From Paraburkholderia caffeinitolerans (GTDB lineage Bacteria; Pseudomonadota; Gammaproteobacteria; Burkholderiales; Burkholderiaceae): a DNA stretch of 64,000 nt. Below are positions 16,130 through 25,121 of this stretch, piece after piece; position 1 is the stretch's first letter, and the number at the start of each line of letters is the position of its first letter. The translations under genes were made by a program, and so were the position numbers. Under the pieces are notes generated by a model. The model saw only the letters and a program-made list of their open reading frames with translations. It had not been told where the DNA came from and did no database searches. The stretch is taken from NCBI RefSeq assembly GCF_902859945.1, contig NZ_CADIKL010000026.1:1-64000 (forward strand). The letters are read 5' to 3'.

Positions 16130-17191
16130 TTACGGCATGCCTTTCACGAATTCATTCGTATAGGTCTTCGACAGATCGACGTGCCGGGCTGTCAATCCCG
16201 TGCCTGCCGTCATCAGCACCTTGAGCACGGTTTGCGGCGCGCCGTCGGGCATCAGGCCATCCTTCGAAAACGCGCCCTGCGCCGAAGCCAGCGCGCGCAC
16301 GTAACCCGCGCGATCGTTGCCGATGACCTCGGGCGGCAGCACGGCGGCGATCTGCTCAGCCGAATGCGTGCTGATGAAGCGCAGCGCACGTGTGAGCGCT
16401 TGCACCATCTTCCCGGTCTCCTGCCGGTGCGCGAGCATCCAGCTGCGCCGCAGATACAGGCACGCGCCCGCATACGGGCCACCGACCCAGCGCTGCGTGT
16501 CCTCGACGCTGCGCATGTCGACCACCGCCGTGGCGGCGCCGCTTGTCAGGAGGCGCGTGGCCGTGGGTTCCTCGACCATGCCCGCGTCGATCGTGCCCTG
16601 CTCGAAGGCTTCGACAAAGCGCGTGTCGGAGGCGAGCGGCACGACCGTGTAGTCGCCGGCCGCCACGCCCGCACGGGCGAGCAGGAAACGCGTGAGCATC
16701 CACGTGGAGGCGCCAAATCCGGTGACGCCGAGGCGCTTGCCTCGCGCCGCTTTCATCGTCGCCGTGTTTGCCGTTGTGTTCAATGCCGCCGTTTTCACGA
16801 CGGCTGAGCCAGCCAATTCCCGGCCGCCTGCCGTATGAACCGACGCGAGTTCCGCGAGCCCCGCCGCGCGCTGCAGCACCACCACCGAGAGCACGTCCTG
16901 GCCGCGGCTCTGCAGGTCGAGCGTGTGGTCGTAGAAACCCACCGCGCCTTCGATCGCGCCGGCGATCAGCTCCGTGGAGGTGTCGATGCCCGCCGGCCCC
17001 GAGACCACCTGGACGTCGAGCCCTTCGTCCTTGAAGTAGCCCAACTGCGAGGCGAGCACCGCCGGCAGATAGACGATCTTGGACATGCCTCCCATCATCA
17101 GGCGGATCGGCTCGGCATGCGCCATCGGCGCGGTGCCAAGCGCGATGCACAGCAACAGAGCTCGGCCGAGATGCTGGGCGCCGGAAAGCAT
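16130..17191 (-). CDS. NMT1/THI5-like ABC transporter substrate-binding protein
   Basis: A 353-aa periplasmic protein with a Sec signal peptide ending near APMAHA. It has the nitrate/sulfonate/taurine/pyrimidine-precursor binding-protein fold: IRLMMGGMSKIVYLPAVLAS, LGYFKDEGLDVQVVSGPAGI, and the later GKRLGVTGFGASTWMLTRFL hinge with AFEQGTIDAGMVEEPTATRL. The ligand cannot be told from sequence. It is a solitary gene with no permease or ATPase beside it, like the other binding protein at 8.4 kb. It is divergent from glpR. Confidence 0.78.
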   Translation of the reverse strand: MLSGAQHLGRALLLCIALGTAPMAHAEPIRLMMGGMSKIVYLPAVLASQLGYFKDEGLDVQVVSGPAGIDTSTELIAGAIEGAVGFYDHTLDLQSRGQDVLSVVVLQRAAGLAELASVHTAGGRELAGSAVVKTAALNTTANTATMKAARGKRLGVTGFGASTWMLTRFLLARAGVAAGDYTVVPLASDTRFVEAFEQGTIDAGMVEEPTATRLLTSGAATAVVDMRSVEDTQRWVGGPYAGACLYLRRSWMLAHRQETGKMVQALTRALRFISTHSAEQIAAVLPPEVIGNDRAGYVRALASAQGAFSKDGLMPDGAPQTVLKVLMTAGTGLTARHVDLSKTYTNEFVKGMP

Positions 17192-17409
17192 GACTGCGTG
17201 ACTCCTCGTGACCGGCGGCTTGCCGGAATGGGTGGAAGTATAAGAAAGCGTGGCCTTCTGATTGCTTTCTGGCTGAAAGGGATTTTCTCGGTATTTACCC
17301 CCGTATTTACGCGGGTGCGTATCCAGCCCCCTATCTGCGGGCCCGCGAAATCCTCGGCCCGGCTCCCCTTACAATAGTGCCAGTCCCCATCCGCATGCAT
17401 CACGAGACC

Positions 17410-18189
17410 ATGACACGAGACCCCCGCCTCACCCTGAACGCGCGCCAGCAGGAGTTGCTCGAATGGGTGCAGCGCGACGGCTTCGTGACCGTCGACGATT
17501 TCGCCGCGCACTTCGGCGTCACGCCGCAGACCATTCGTCGCGACGTTAACTGGCTCGCCGATATGAACCTCCTGCGCCGCTACCACGGCGGCGCGAGCCT
17601 GCCCACGAGTGCGGAAAATGTCTCCTATGGCGCACGGCAACAGATGTTCCACGAGGAGAAGCGGCGCATCGGCGCGCTCGCGGCCTCCCACATTCCCGAT
17701 CAGGCGTCGCTTTTCATCAACCTCGGCACCACGACCGAGGAGGTCGCGCGCGCGCTCAACCACCATCGCGGTCTGCGCGTCATCACGAACAATCTGAACG
17801 TGGCGAGCATGATGAGTGGCTACCCGGAATGCGAAGTGCTCATTACTGGCGGTATCGTGCGGCCGTGGGACAAGGGCATCGTGGGCGACCTGACCATCGA
17901 CTTCATTCGCCAGTTCAAGGTCGATTACGCAATTATCGGCACCTCGGCGATCGAAACCGACGGCACGCTGCGCGACTTCGACACGCGCGAGGTGCGCGTG
18001 GCCGAAGCGATCATCGAGCACGCACGCACCGTTTATCTGGTGACCGATCATTCGAAATTCGGCCGGCCTGCGCTCGTGCGCCAAGGGCATCTGAGCCAGA
18101 TTCACGCGCTCTTTACCGACAAGCCGCTGCCCGCCGAAATGGACGAGACCGTGGTCCAGGCGGGGACGGCCGTGTACGTCGCGGACTAG
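17410..18189 (+). CDS. glpR: DeoR-family glycerol-3-phosphate regulon repressor
   Basis: A 259-aa repressor. The N-terminal DeoR helix-turn-helix reads RQQELLEWVQRDGFVTVDDF then FGVTPQTIRRDVNWLADMNL (about residues 10-55). A phosphosugar-sensing domain follows with RRYHGGASLP, FINLGTTTEEVARAL, VITNNLNVA, ITGGIVRPWDKGIVGD and YLVTDHSKFGRPA. It should bind glycerol-3-phosphate and release the glp promoters. The ATG at 17410 starts the usual DeoR N-terminus. It is followed on the same strand by glpD, glpK and glpF, with a 308-bp operator-rich gap before glpD. Confidence 0.9.
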   Translation: MTRDPRLTLNARQQELLEWVQRDGFVTVDDFAAHFGVTPQTIRRDVNWLADMNLLRRYHGGASLPTSAENVSYGARQQMFHEEKRRIGALAASHIPDQASLFINLGTTTEEVARALNHHRGLRVITNNLNVASMMSGYPECEVLITGGIVRPWDKGIVGDLTIDFIRQFKVDYAIIGTSAIETDGTLRDFDTREVRVAEAIIEHARTVYLVTDHSKFGRPALVRQGHLSQIHALFTDKPLPAEMDETVVQAGTAVYVAD

Positions 18190-18497
18190 GCGGAGCTACG
18201 GTTCGAAGCGACTGCACGCGCCGAAACGAAAACAAAACGAACATCATTCGAAAATTCTCGCGCTTGTTCAAACTTGCTCCTGGCGCCTGATCTGGCGCTC
18301 ACTTGCGCCTGAAATCTGGCTACACCCCGAGAGTTGGCCAGTTTCCCGAATTCGCTCATTGTTCCGTAAAAGCGAACTTTACTTTTTCGATTTTGTTCGA
18401 TAAATTTCGAATTCGAACATTTTCGGTTCGATCCTGGCGGGTCTCTGGGAGTATCCACCAGGATTGCCAGGGTTGGCGGAACTATCAGGGAACGCAG
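18190..18497 (+). promoter_or_regulatory. glpD promoter region with TTCGA-repeat GlpR operator candidates
   Basis: TTCGA occurs at 18386, 18396 and 18406 with an exact 10-bp period, then at 18412 and 18427. It is embedded in an inverted repeat TGTTCGA (18394-18400) / TCGAACA (18413-18419) and the palindrome TTCGAATTCGAA (18406-18417). Another GAACA/TGTTC pair flanks ATTCGAAAA near 18239-18270. Such TTCG/GAAC repeats resemble known GlpR operators. No gene is seen in the gap. Confidence 0.6.
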
Positions 18498-20027
18498 GTG
18501 AGTCAACAGAATCGCTACGATCTGCTCGTCGTGGGTGGCGGGATCAACGGCGCGGGCATTGCGCGCGACGCGGCCGGACGCGGCCTTTCCGTGCTCCTTT
18601 GCGAGCAGGACGACCTTGCCTCGCACACCTCGTCAGCGAGCACGAAGCTGATTCACGGCGGGCTGCGCTACCTCGAGTACAGCGAGTTCGGCCTCGTGCG
18701 CAAGGCGCTGCAGGAACGCGAGACGCTGTTGCGCTCGGCGCCGCACATCATGTGGCCGCTGCGCTTCGTGATGCCGCACATGCCCAACCTGCGCCCCGCG
18801 TGGCTCATCCGCATCGGGCTCTTTCTCTACGATCATTTGGCGAAGCGTGAATTACTGCCGGGCTCGCGCGGCATCGATATGCGCCGCCACGCGGCGGGCG
18901 CGCCGCTCATCGACACCATTCGGCGCGGTTTCGTTTACTCGGATGGCTGGGTTGACGATGCGCGTCTGGTCGTGCTCAACGCGCTTGACGCTCAGGAGCG
19001 CGGTGCGAGGATTCTCACGCGCACGAAGCTCGTTTCCGCGCAGCGCGTGAACGGCGAATGGCTCGCGACTCTGCGCCGCTCCGACGGCAGCACCTTCGAC
19101 GTGCGCGCACGCGCGGTGGCCAATGCGGCGGGCCCGTGGGTGGGCGAGGTGCTGAACGGCGCGCTCGGGCGTGGCGCGCAGCACAGCGTGCGTCTCGTGA
19201 AGGGCAGTCATATCGTAACGAGGCGCCTGTTCGATCACGACCACGCCTATATTTTCCAGAATCCGGACAAGCGCATCATCTTTGCGATTCCCTACGAGCA
19301 CGATTTCACGCTGATCGGCACGACCGACGTGGAATACCGTAGCGATCCCGCGAAAGTCTCAATCGACGGTGACGAAACGCGCTATCTGTGCGAGTCCATC
19401 AACCGCTATTTCAAGCGCAAGATCTCACCCGCTGACGTGCACTGGACTTACTCGGGCGTGCGGCCGCTGCTCGAAGAAGAGGGCGCGAAGAATGCGTCGG
19501 CGGTCACGCGCGACTATCGTCTGGAGATGGACGACGCCGAAGGCGCGCCGCTGCTCTCCGTGTTCGGCGGCAAGATCACCACGTTTCGCAAGCTCGCGGA
19601 AGAAGCCGGCGATATGCTGTGTCGCGTGCTGGGCAGCGATGCGCCAGGCTGGACCGCTGGTGAGGCGCTGCCGGGTGGCGACATCGCGAACGCGCGTTTC
19701 GCGCCCTTCGCCGAGGCTTTCGCGCGCCGCCATGCCTGGCTGCCCGCGCCGCTCGCACTGCGCTACGCGCGCGCTTACGGTACGCGCGCCGAGCGTCTGA
19801 TCGGCAAGGCCTCATCGTTCAAGGCACTGGGGCCGCAAATTGCCCCTGGCATCTACGAGGCCGAATTGCGCTACCTGCGCGATACCGAGTGGGCGACCTG
19901 TGCCGAGGACGTGCTGTGGCGTCGCTCGAAGCTCGGCCTGCACGTGACCCCGGGCACGCTGGAGGCGGTCACGGCGGCGCTCGAAGCGTGGTTTGCCGCG
20001 AACCGCGAGCCGCACATTGCGGCGTGA
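18498..20027 (+). CDS. glpD: Aerobic glycerol-3-phosphate dehydrogenase
   Basis: A 509-aa FAD flavoenzyme that oxidises glycerol-3-phosphate to dihydroxyacetone phosphate and passes electrons to quinone at the inner membrane. The Rossmann motif LLVVGGGINGAGIARDAAGR is at residues 9-28. Further landmarks are SSASTKLIHGGLRYLEY, YEHDFTLIGTTDVEY and GGKITTFRKLAEEA. The start is the GTG at 18498 (VSQQNRYDLL). It has AGGGA about 7 nt upstream and gives the standard family length, whereas the frame open from 18303 runs through the operators. glpK begins 32 bp after its stop, so the two are cotranscribed. Confidence 0.95.
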   Translation: MSQQNRYDLLVVGGGINGAGIARDAAGRGLSVLLCEQDDLASHTSSASTKLIHGGLRYLEYSEFGLVRKALQERETLLRSAPHIMWPLRFVMPHMPNLRPAWLIRIGLFLYDHLAKRELLPGSRGIDMRRHAAGAPLIDTIRRGFVYSDGWVDDARLVVLNALDAQERGARILTRTKLVSAQRVNGEWLATLRRSDGSTFDVRARAVANAAGPWVGEVLNGALGRGAQHSVRLVKGSHIVTRRLFDHDHAYIFQNPDKRIIFAIPYEHDFTLIGTTDVEYRSDPAKVSIDGDETRYLCESINRYFKRKISPADVHWTYSGVRPLLEEEGAKNASAVTRDYRLEMDDAEGAPLLSVFGGKITTFRKLAEEAGDMLCRVLGSDAPGWTAGEALPGGDIANARFAPFAEAFARRHAWLPAPLALRYARAYGTRAERLIGKASSFKALGPQIAPGIYEAELRYLRDTEWATCAEDVLWRRSKLGLHVTPGTLEAVTAALEAWFAANREPHIAA

Positions 20028-20059
20028 ATCATAACTACTTACGGATGGAGATGAGAGAC

Positions 20060-21565
20060 ATGCAGGACCAACAGTACATTCTTGCGCTTGACCAGGGCAC
20101 CACGAGCTCGCGTGCGATGCTGTTCGACCGGCAAGGCCAGATTGTCTCGATGGCCCAGAAGGAATTCGAGCAGATTTATCCGCGTCCGGGCTGGGTCGAG
20201 CACGATCCGCAGGAAATCTGGTCGACGCAGGCGGGCGTGGCGGCGGAGGCGGTTACGCGCGTGGGCCTGAACGGCACCAATATCGACGCCATCGGCATCA
20301 CGAACCAGCGCGAAACCACCATCGTCTGGGATCGCGAGACCGGTCATCCCATCTATAACGCGATCGTCTGGCAAGACCGCCGCACGGCAGACTTCTGCGA
20401 CCAGCTCAAGGCGCGGGGCCTCGAAGCCATGGTGCGCGCGAAGACCGGTCTGCCGATCGACGCATACTTCTCGGCCACCAAGATCCGCTGGATTCTCGAC
20501 AACGTGGACGGGGCGCGCGAAAAGGCACGGCAAGGCAAGCTCGCGTTTGGCACCGTCGACAGCTGGCTCGTCTGGAACTTCACGAAGCACGAACTGCACG
20601 TGACCGACGTGACCAATGCTTCGCGCACGATGCTGTTCAACATCCACACGCGCAAATGGGACGACGAGCTGCTTGACGCGCTCGATATTCCGCGCAGCAT
20701 GCTTCCCGAGGTTCGTTCGTCATCCGAAATATATGGACCGACCAAGACCACGGTATTCGCGTCGAAGATTCCGCTCGCGGGCATTGCGGGCGACCAGCAG
20801 GCGGCACTGTTCGGCCAGATGTGCACGGTTTCGGGGATGGTGAAGAACACCTACGGCACGGGCTGCTTCCTGATGATGAATACCGGCGCGAAGCCCATCG
20901 AGTCGAAGAACAATCTCGTGACGACCATCGCCTGGCAGATTGGCGACGAGGTGAACTATGCGCTCGAAGGCAGTATCTTCATCGCAGGCGCGGTGGTGCA
21001 ATGGCTGCGCGACGGCATGGGCGTCATCAAGAGCGCGGCGGAAGTCGAGGCGCTCGCCGCGAGCGTGCCGCACACGGATGGCGTGTATCTGGTGCCCGCC
21101 TTCGCTGGCCTGGGCGCGCCGCACTGGAACGCGCGAGCGCGCGGCTCGCTCTTTGGCGTGACGCGCGGCACGACCTCGGCGCACGTCGCGCGTGCGGCGC
21201 TCGATTCGATCGCGTATCAATCGCTCGACGTGCTCGCCGCCATGGAGGCCGATTCGGGCATTAGCGTGGGCGAACTGCGCGTGGACGGCGGCGCGAGCGC
21301 CAATAATCTGCTCATGCAGTTCCAGGCGGACCTGCTGGGCGTGGATGCGGTGCGTCCGCGGATAACCGAAACCACGGCGCTGGGCGCTGCGTATCTCGCG
21401 GGCCTGGCCACCGGCTACTGGCAAAGCGTGAACGAGTTGCAGAGCCAGTGGCACGTGGACAAGCGTTTTTCGCCCGCCATGTCGCCTTCGCAAGCGGACG
21501 CCTGCCGTGCGGGCTGGCAGCGCGCGGTGCGCGCCGCCAAGGCTTGGGCCGACGACACGCAATAA
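20060..21565 (+). CDS. glpK: Glycerol kinase
   Basis: A 501-aa FGGY-family kinase that phosphorylates glycerol with ATP to give glycerol-3-phosphate. The N-terminal ATP/phosphate-binding segment is ILALDQGTTSSRAMLFDRQG. Also seen are GITNQRETTIVWDRETG, DAYFSATKIRWILDNV, GDQQAALFGQ and the second-domain signature GLGAPHWNARARGSLFGVTR. The ATG at 20060 is chosen from three nearby in-frame ATGs because GGAG lies 9 nt upstream and it gives the E. coli-like N-terminus. Middle gene of glpD-glpK-glpF. Confidence 0.95.
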   Translation: MQDQQYILALDQGTTSSRAMLFDRQGQIVSMAQKEFEQIYPRPGWVEHDPQEIWSTQAGVAAEAVTRVGLNGTNIDAIGITNQRETTIVWDRETGHPIYNAIVWQDRRTADFCDQLKARGLEAMVRAKTGLPIDAYFSATKIRWILDNVDGAREKARQGKLAFGTVDSWLVWNFTKHELHVTDVTNASRTMLFNIHTRKWDDELLDALDIPRSMLPEVRSSSEIYGPTKTTVFASKIPLAGIAGDQQAALFGQMCTVSGMVKNTYGTGCFLMMNTGAKPIESKNNLVTTIAWQIGDEVNYALEGSIFIAGAVVQWLRDGMGVIKSAAEVEALAASVPHTDGVYLVPAFAGLGAPHWNARARGSLFGVTRGTTSAHVARAALDSIAYQSLDVLAAMEADSGISVGELRVDGGASANNLLMQFQADLLGVDAVRPRITETTALGAAYLAGLATGYWQSVNELQSQWHVDKRFSPAMSPSQADACRAGWQRAVRAAKAWADDTQ

Positions 21566-21688
21566 GTACGCGGCGACATCCAGCAAAAGAACTCGAACGC
21601 GTAAACACAACCAATCCCGGCGGTACGCACACGGCCAGCATTACGCTGGCTTCGCTCATCCGTTTCGGAATCCTGATAAATATTTTAC

Positions 21689-22405
21689 ATGTCACCTTAT
21701 ATTGCTGAATTCATCGGCACGGCGATTCTCGTGCTGCTCGGCAACGGCGCGGTCGCCAACGTGCTGCTCGCAAAGACCAAAGGCAAGGGCGCAGACCTCA
21801 TCGTCATCGTGATGGGCTGGGCGATGGCTGTGTTCGTGGCCGTGTACGTCACCGCATCGTACAGCGGCGCGCATTTGAACCCGATCGTGACGATCAGTCT
21901 CGCGCTCGCGGGCAAGTTCGCGTGGTCGAAGGTGGGCGGCTATATCGTCGCGCAGATGCTCGGCGGCATGGCGGGCGCGGTCCTCGTGTGGCTCGCCTAT
22001 CGCCAGCACTTCGCGAAAGAAGCCGACGCCGATGTCAAACTCGCCGTGTTCTGCACCGCGCCTGCGATCCGCAGCGTGCGGCACAACGTGATCACCGAAG
22101 CCATTTGCACTTTCGTGCTGATCCTCGGCGTGCTGTATCTGGCTTCGCCGCAGGTGGGCCTGGGCGCGCTCGATGCATTGCCGGTCGGCCTGCTTGTGCT
22201 CGGCATCGGCATTTCGCTGGGCGGCCCCACGGGCTACGCCATGAGCCCGGCGCGCGATCTCTCGCCGCGCATCATGCATGCGCTGCTGCCGATTCCGGGC
22301 AAGCGTGACAGCGATTGGCGCTATGCGTGGATTCCCGTGCTTGGGCCGCTGCTGGGCGGCGTGGCGGCTTCGTCGCTGTATTTGTATTTGCATGCGACGC
22401 GTTGA
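21689..22405 (+). CDS. glpF: Glycerol uptake facilitator, MIP/aquaporin family
   Basis: A 238-aa channel with six TM helices that lets glycerol enter by diffusion. The start MSPYIAEFIGTAILVLLGNG is typical of GlpF. The two pore half-helices deviate from the family: the first reads SGAHLNPIVT (NPI in place of NPA) and the second GYAMSPARDLSPR (SPA in place of NPA). The Arg of the selectivity filter (PARD) is kept. It lies 123 bp after glpK, and its place in the cluster makes glycerol the likely substrate despite the altered motifs. It converges with the cation-exchanger gene. Confidence 0.85.
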   Translation: MSPYIAEFIGTAILVLLGNGAVANVLLAKTKGKGADLIVIVMGWAMAVFVAVYVTASYSGAHLNPIVTISLALAGKFAWSKVGGYIVAQMLGGMAGAVLVWLAYRQHFAKEADADVKLAVFCTAPAIRSVRHNVITEAICTFVLILGVLYLASPQVGLGALDALPVGLLVLGIGISLGGPTGYAMSPARDLSPRIMHALLPIPGKRDSDWRYAWIPVLGPLLGGVAASSLYLYLHATR

Positions 22406-22415
22406 GGGCCGTGAG

Positions 22416-22449
22416 GCGGCGGTTTCACAACGAGCTGTGCAACCGCCGC
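22416..22449. terminator. Hairpin between convergent glpF and exchanger genes
   Basis: GCGGCGGTT (22416-22424) and AACCGCCGC (22441-22449) form a 9-bp stem with a 16-nt loop. It sits between two convergent stop codons but has no T tract, so it is at best a weak or factor-assisted terminator. Confidence 0.35.
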
Positions 22450-22456
22450 AATCCAA

Positions 22457-23461
22457 TCACTTCGGAATCACCCACAGCATCGCCGCGAACACCGCATAGA
22501 GCCAGCCCACGTGCGTAAGTTGCCGGCTATGCACTTGCGGCGCGCGGAACGCCCACTGCAGGAACAGAATGGCGACCATCGTCGTGGCCGCAGCAAGAAT
22601 CGACGGCGCACCAAGGTGCCATGGCGTGAAGAACAGGCCGAACGCGGTAGGAATGGTGGCCTGAATCATCATCGCGCCGCTGATGTTCGCGAGCGCGAGC
22701 CGCTCCTTGCCCTGACGCACCCAGATGATTGCGTTCATGATCTCCGGCAGCTCGGTGGCGATCGGGCTGAAGAGCAACGCGGTCAACTGCGGGCTCAAGC
22801 CGAGCCATGGCCCCACCTTGCCAATCTGCTGCACGAACAAGTGCGAGGCGAAGAAGATCACGACCAGCGCGCCCAGGGTCTGTAGCAGAACCCAGAACAG
22901 CGACGGGTCCGCATCGCGCGGACGCAGCTTGAGCGGCTCGAGCCCCACGTCTTCGATCGCGTCGCTGTCGTCGCTCAGCTCCTTCCAGCAATAGACCGCG
23001 TAAGCCGCGAGAAACGCAATGCCGAGAATGGGCTTGAAACTGAACACCACGAGCCCGAGCCCGATCTTCACGACGAAGATCGCGAGAAACCAGAGCTGGT
23101 CGCGGCGCAGGCGGCGCGTATTGGCGTCGACGGTGCCGGCGCGTGCGCGGCCCGCGCGCGCTACGGTCGCCAGCAATGCGACACCCACCACCGCATAGGC
23201 CACGGTGCTGAGCGCGAGTGGCCCGCCAATGGCCGCGCCAATGCCGATTTCCTTGTGGGCAGGGTCGGTGCCGAAGGCGACGGCCACGAGCGTGACCACG
23301 CTCTCGGGCAGCGCCGTGCCGAACGCGGCGAGGATCGTGCCGGTGGCCGTCTGCGTGACCTTGAGCTTCTGGCCGAGCCATTCGACGGCATTGACAAAGG
23401 TTTCGCAGGACAGATAGATGATGCCGGCGGCGGCAATGAGCAGCGCGAACGTCCAGATCAT
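22457..23461 (-). CDS. CaCA-family cation antiporter (calcium/sodium or manganese exchanger-like)
   Basis: A 334-aa membrane protein with about ten TM helices and the two inverted alpha repeats of the Ca2+/cation antiporter superfamily: ILAAFGTALPESVVTLVAVA (about residues 43-62) and LLFSPIATELPEIMNAIIWV (about 236-255). The Glu in each ALPE/ELPE motif binds the cation. An acidic cytoplasmic loop (ELSDDSDAIEDVG) splits the halves. The ATG at 23461 has GGAG upstream and starts directly in TM1, whereas the open frame to 23683 covers the riboswitch region. The upstream yybP-ykoY riboswitch suggests induction by Mn2+ and therefore manganese export as a real possibility. Confidence 0.85.
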   Translation of the reverse strand: MIWTFALLIAAAGIIYLSCETFVNAVEWLGQKLKVTQTATGTILAAFGTALPESVVTLVAVAFGTDPAHKEIGIGAAIGGPLALSTVAYAVVGVALLATVARAGRARAGTVDANTRRLRRDQLWFLAIFVVKIGLGLVVFSFKPILGIAFLAAYAVYCWKELSDDSDAIEDVGLEPLKLRPRDADPSLFWVLLQTLGALVVIFFASHLFVQQIGKVGPWLGLSPQLTALLFSPIATELPEIMNAIIWVRQGKERLALANISGAMMIQATIPTAFGLFFTPWHLGAPSILAAATTMVAILFLQWAFRAPQVHSRQLTHVGWLYAVFAAMLWVIPK

Positions 23462-23608
23462 GACAAACGCTCCGTCGTGCGAGTGCGTGTGATTGAGTGC
23501 GCGTGACTGCGTGAGAAGCGGTACATGGGAAACGGCATTCCTCGGGCTGGACGGACGGACCAATGACGCAATCCCCCCGCCCAGCCCGGGTGTGAGGGAT
23601 GACGTCAT

Positions 23609-23718
23609 AGGTCTCGTCAGGCCGAAGAACGGCTGCCGGCGCCATGGCACAGCGTGCCAATTATGTTGACGGCGGCGCGTCACGCGTTGCGCGCGACGCA
23701 GACTACTCCCCTAAGACC
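23609..23718 (-). ncRNA. yybP-ykoY (manganese) riboswitch
   Basis: On the minus strand the leader of the cation antiporter carries the conserved blocks of this family in order: GGGGAGTAG (from 23711), later TCAACATAAT (23669-23660), then a second helix with GGCAGCCG, and GACGAGACC at the 3' side. The closing P1 stem is seen directly: GGTCT (23718-23714) pairs with AGACC (23613-23609). Ligand-bound forms in E. coli and other bacteria switch on Mn2+ efflux genes. A long segment (about 150 nt) separates the aptamer from the start codon and contains a CGGGCTGG / CCAGCCCG hairpin that could be part of the expression platform. Confidence 0.85.
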
Positions 23719-23723
23719 TGCGC

Positions 23724-23729
23724 ATTATA
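23724..23729 (-). promoter_or_regulatory. -10 element of the riboswitch-antiporter promoter
   Basis: A perfect TATAAT on the minus strand, ending about 6 nt before the first base of the riboswitch P1 stem, exactly where a transcription start would be expected. No good -35 hexamer is visible 17 nt upstream. Confidence 0.65.
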
Positions 23730-23953
23730 GCCGACGAAGGCGATCGCGCGGGAGAGGCGTGTGCCGCGTGTGCTATTTGGCTTCCGGGATTCTACGAAAA
23801 CCGATTCATTCCTCCGATTGGATTGCAGCTTCCAAACAAGTGCTTTTTGCAAACTCCCCGTGCAAAAAATGCGCTGTATGTAAGCGGGCCCGCTGCCGCA
23901 TATTCAGCGAGCCAGTTAGAAGGCAATTAATCTAAAAAGGAGGAGTCAACAGG

Positions 23954-25069
23954 ATGGCGAAGTACAGGCGTTTGAATTACGTGGTTCCATTAATGCTGCT
24001 GACGTGCAATCAGGTACATGCTCAGTCGAGCGTCACGCTTTATGGAATCGTTGACGAGAGCATTCGCTACATGACGCATACCAATGCCGCCGGCGATTCG
24101 AAGCTCCAGATGGGCAACGGCGGCATGACCGAAAGCCGCTGGGGTTTGCAGGGCGTCGAGCAACTCGGCGACGGCTGGTCGACGTTCTTCAAACTGGAGA
24201 ACCGCTTTTATATCAACAACGGTCAGAGCGACGCGTCTCTACCGTATTTCAACGAAGCCCAAATTGGTATTCGGTCGACGTCTTTTGGCCAGGTGATCTT
24301 GGGCCGCCAGTACAACGTGATGATCGAGGGCATCACGATCGGCGGGTACGGCAGCAACCCCTGGATTCCGTACGACTTCAGCTTTCAGCCGGAAATCACC
24401 TTGACAGGGGGTATCTGGACGAGCAATCAGGTTCAGTATCAGGTCCGTGCACATGACCTGATGTTCTCGGCGGGCTACGCCTTCGGCGGCGACCCGGGGC
24501 ACATGTCCTATGGCAGTCAGATTGGCGTGGCGGCCGCCTATTCGCCAAAGGACGGTCCCGTGAAATTCGGCGGGGCATTCCAGCAATCGAAAGACTCGCT
24601 CGACGGCGCCACTGCCAAGGCCTGGACTTTCGGAGGATCGTATACGTGGGACAAGACGCGCTTCGCGCTCGGCTATATCGTCAATCAACGGGACCCAGGC
24701 TTTGACAATTTCGCCAATGGGCCGTTTACCACGGCGGGACTCATCGCGACCAAATATACCGACTTCTCCCGGCGTCGCATGATCATGGGCGGCATCACGC
24801 AGGAGTTGGGCTATGCGTGGCACCTCGCGGCCAATGTGTGGCGCACGCTGCAAGACGGCACGACGGCGAAGAACGATGGGTCCGCCTGGCAATATCAGCT
24901 GGTCGCCGACTATAGCCTTTCGGTGCGGACCGATCTGTATGCGGAAGCCGATTACGCGCAATACAAGGGCGGGCTGATCGGCGCGCAACTGCAAGGCATT
25001 CAGAGCATCGGCACTGCGCAGAAGGGTACGCAACTGGGCATGTCCGTGGGCCTGCGGCACGCGTTTTGA
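23954..25069 (+). CDS. Gram-negative porin, OmpC/Burkholderia type
   Basis: A 371-aa outer-membrane porin. The signal peptide ends at VHAQ, and the mature protein begins with the family start SSVTLYGIVDESIRYMTHTN, then SRWGLQGVEQLGDGWSTFFK and LENRF. It ends in Phe (GLRHAF), the outer-membrane assembly signal. AAGGAGGAG lies about 8-12 nt before the ATG. A strong terminator follows. It is a single-gene unit facing the MFS gene convergently. It probably admits small solutes for the neighbouring transport systems, but the substrate is unknown. Confidence 0.9.
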   Translation: MAKYRRLNYVVPLMLLTCNQVHAQSSVTLYGIVDESIRYMTHTNAAGDSKLQMGNGGMTESRWGLQGVEQLGDGWSTFFKLENRFYINNGQSDASLPYFNEAQIGIRSTSFGQVILGRQYNVMIEGITIGGYGSNPWIPYDFSFQPEITLTGGIWTSNQVQYQVRAHDLMFSAGYAFGGDPGHMSYGSQIGVAAAYSPKDGPVKFGGAFQQSKDSLDGATAKAWTFGGSYTWDKTRFALGYIVNQRDPGFDNFANGPFTTAGLIATKYTDFSRRRMIMGGITQELGYAWHLAANVWRTLQDGTTAKNDGSAWQYQLVADYSLSVRTDLYAEADYAQYKGGLIGAQLQGIQSIGTAQKGTQLGMSVGLRHAF

Positions 25070-25121
25070 TCGGCCTGCTGTTGCGCCGGGCAACAGCGCC
25101 TTGCCGCTCAACGGTAGACAC

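Noticed and set aside
16701..16720. ATCCACGTGGAGG resembling parS
   Set aside because: It lies inside the substrate-binding-protein gene, has only half of the motif and is distant from the cluster.
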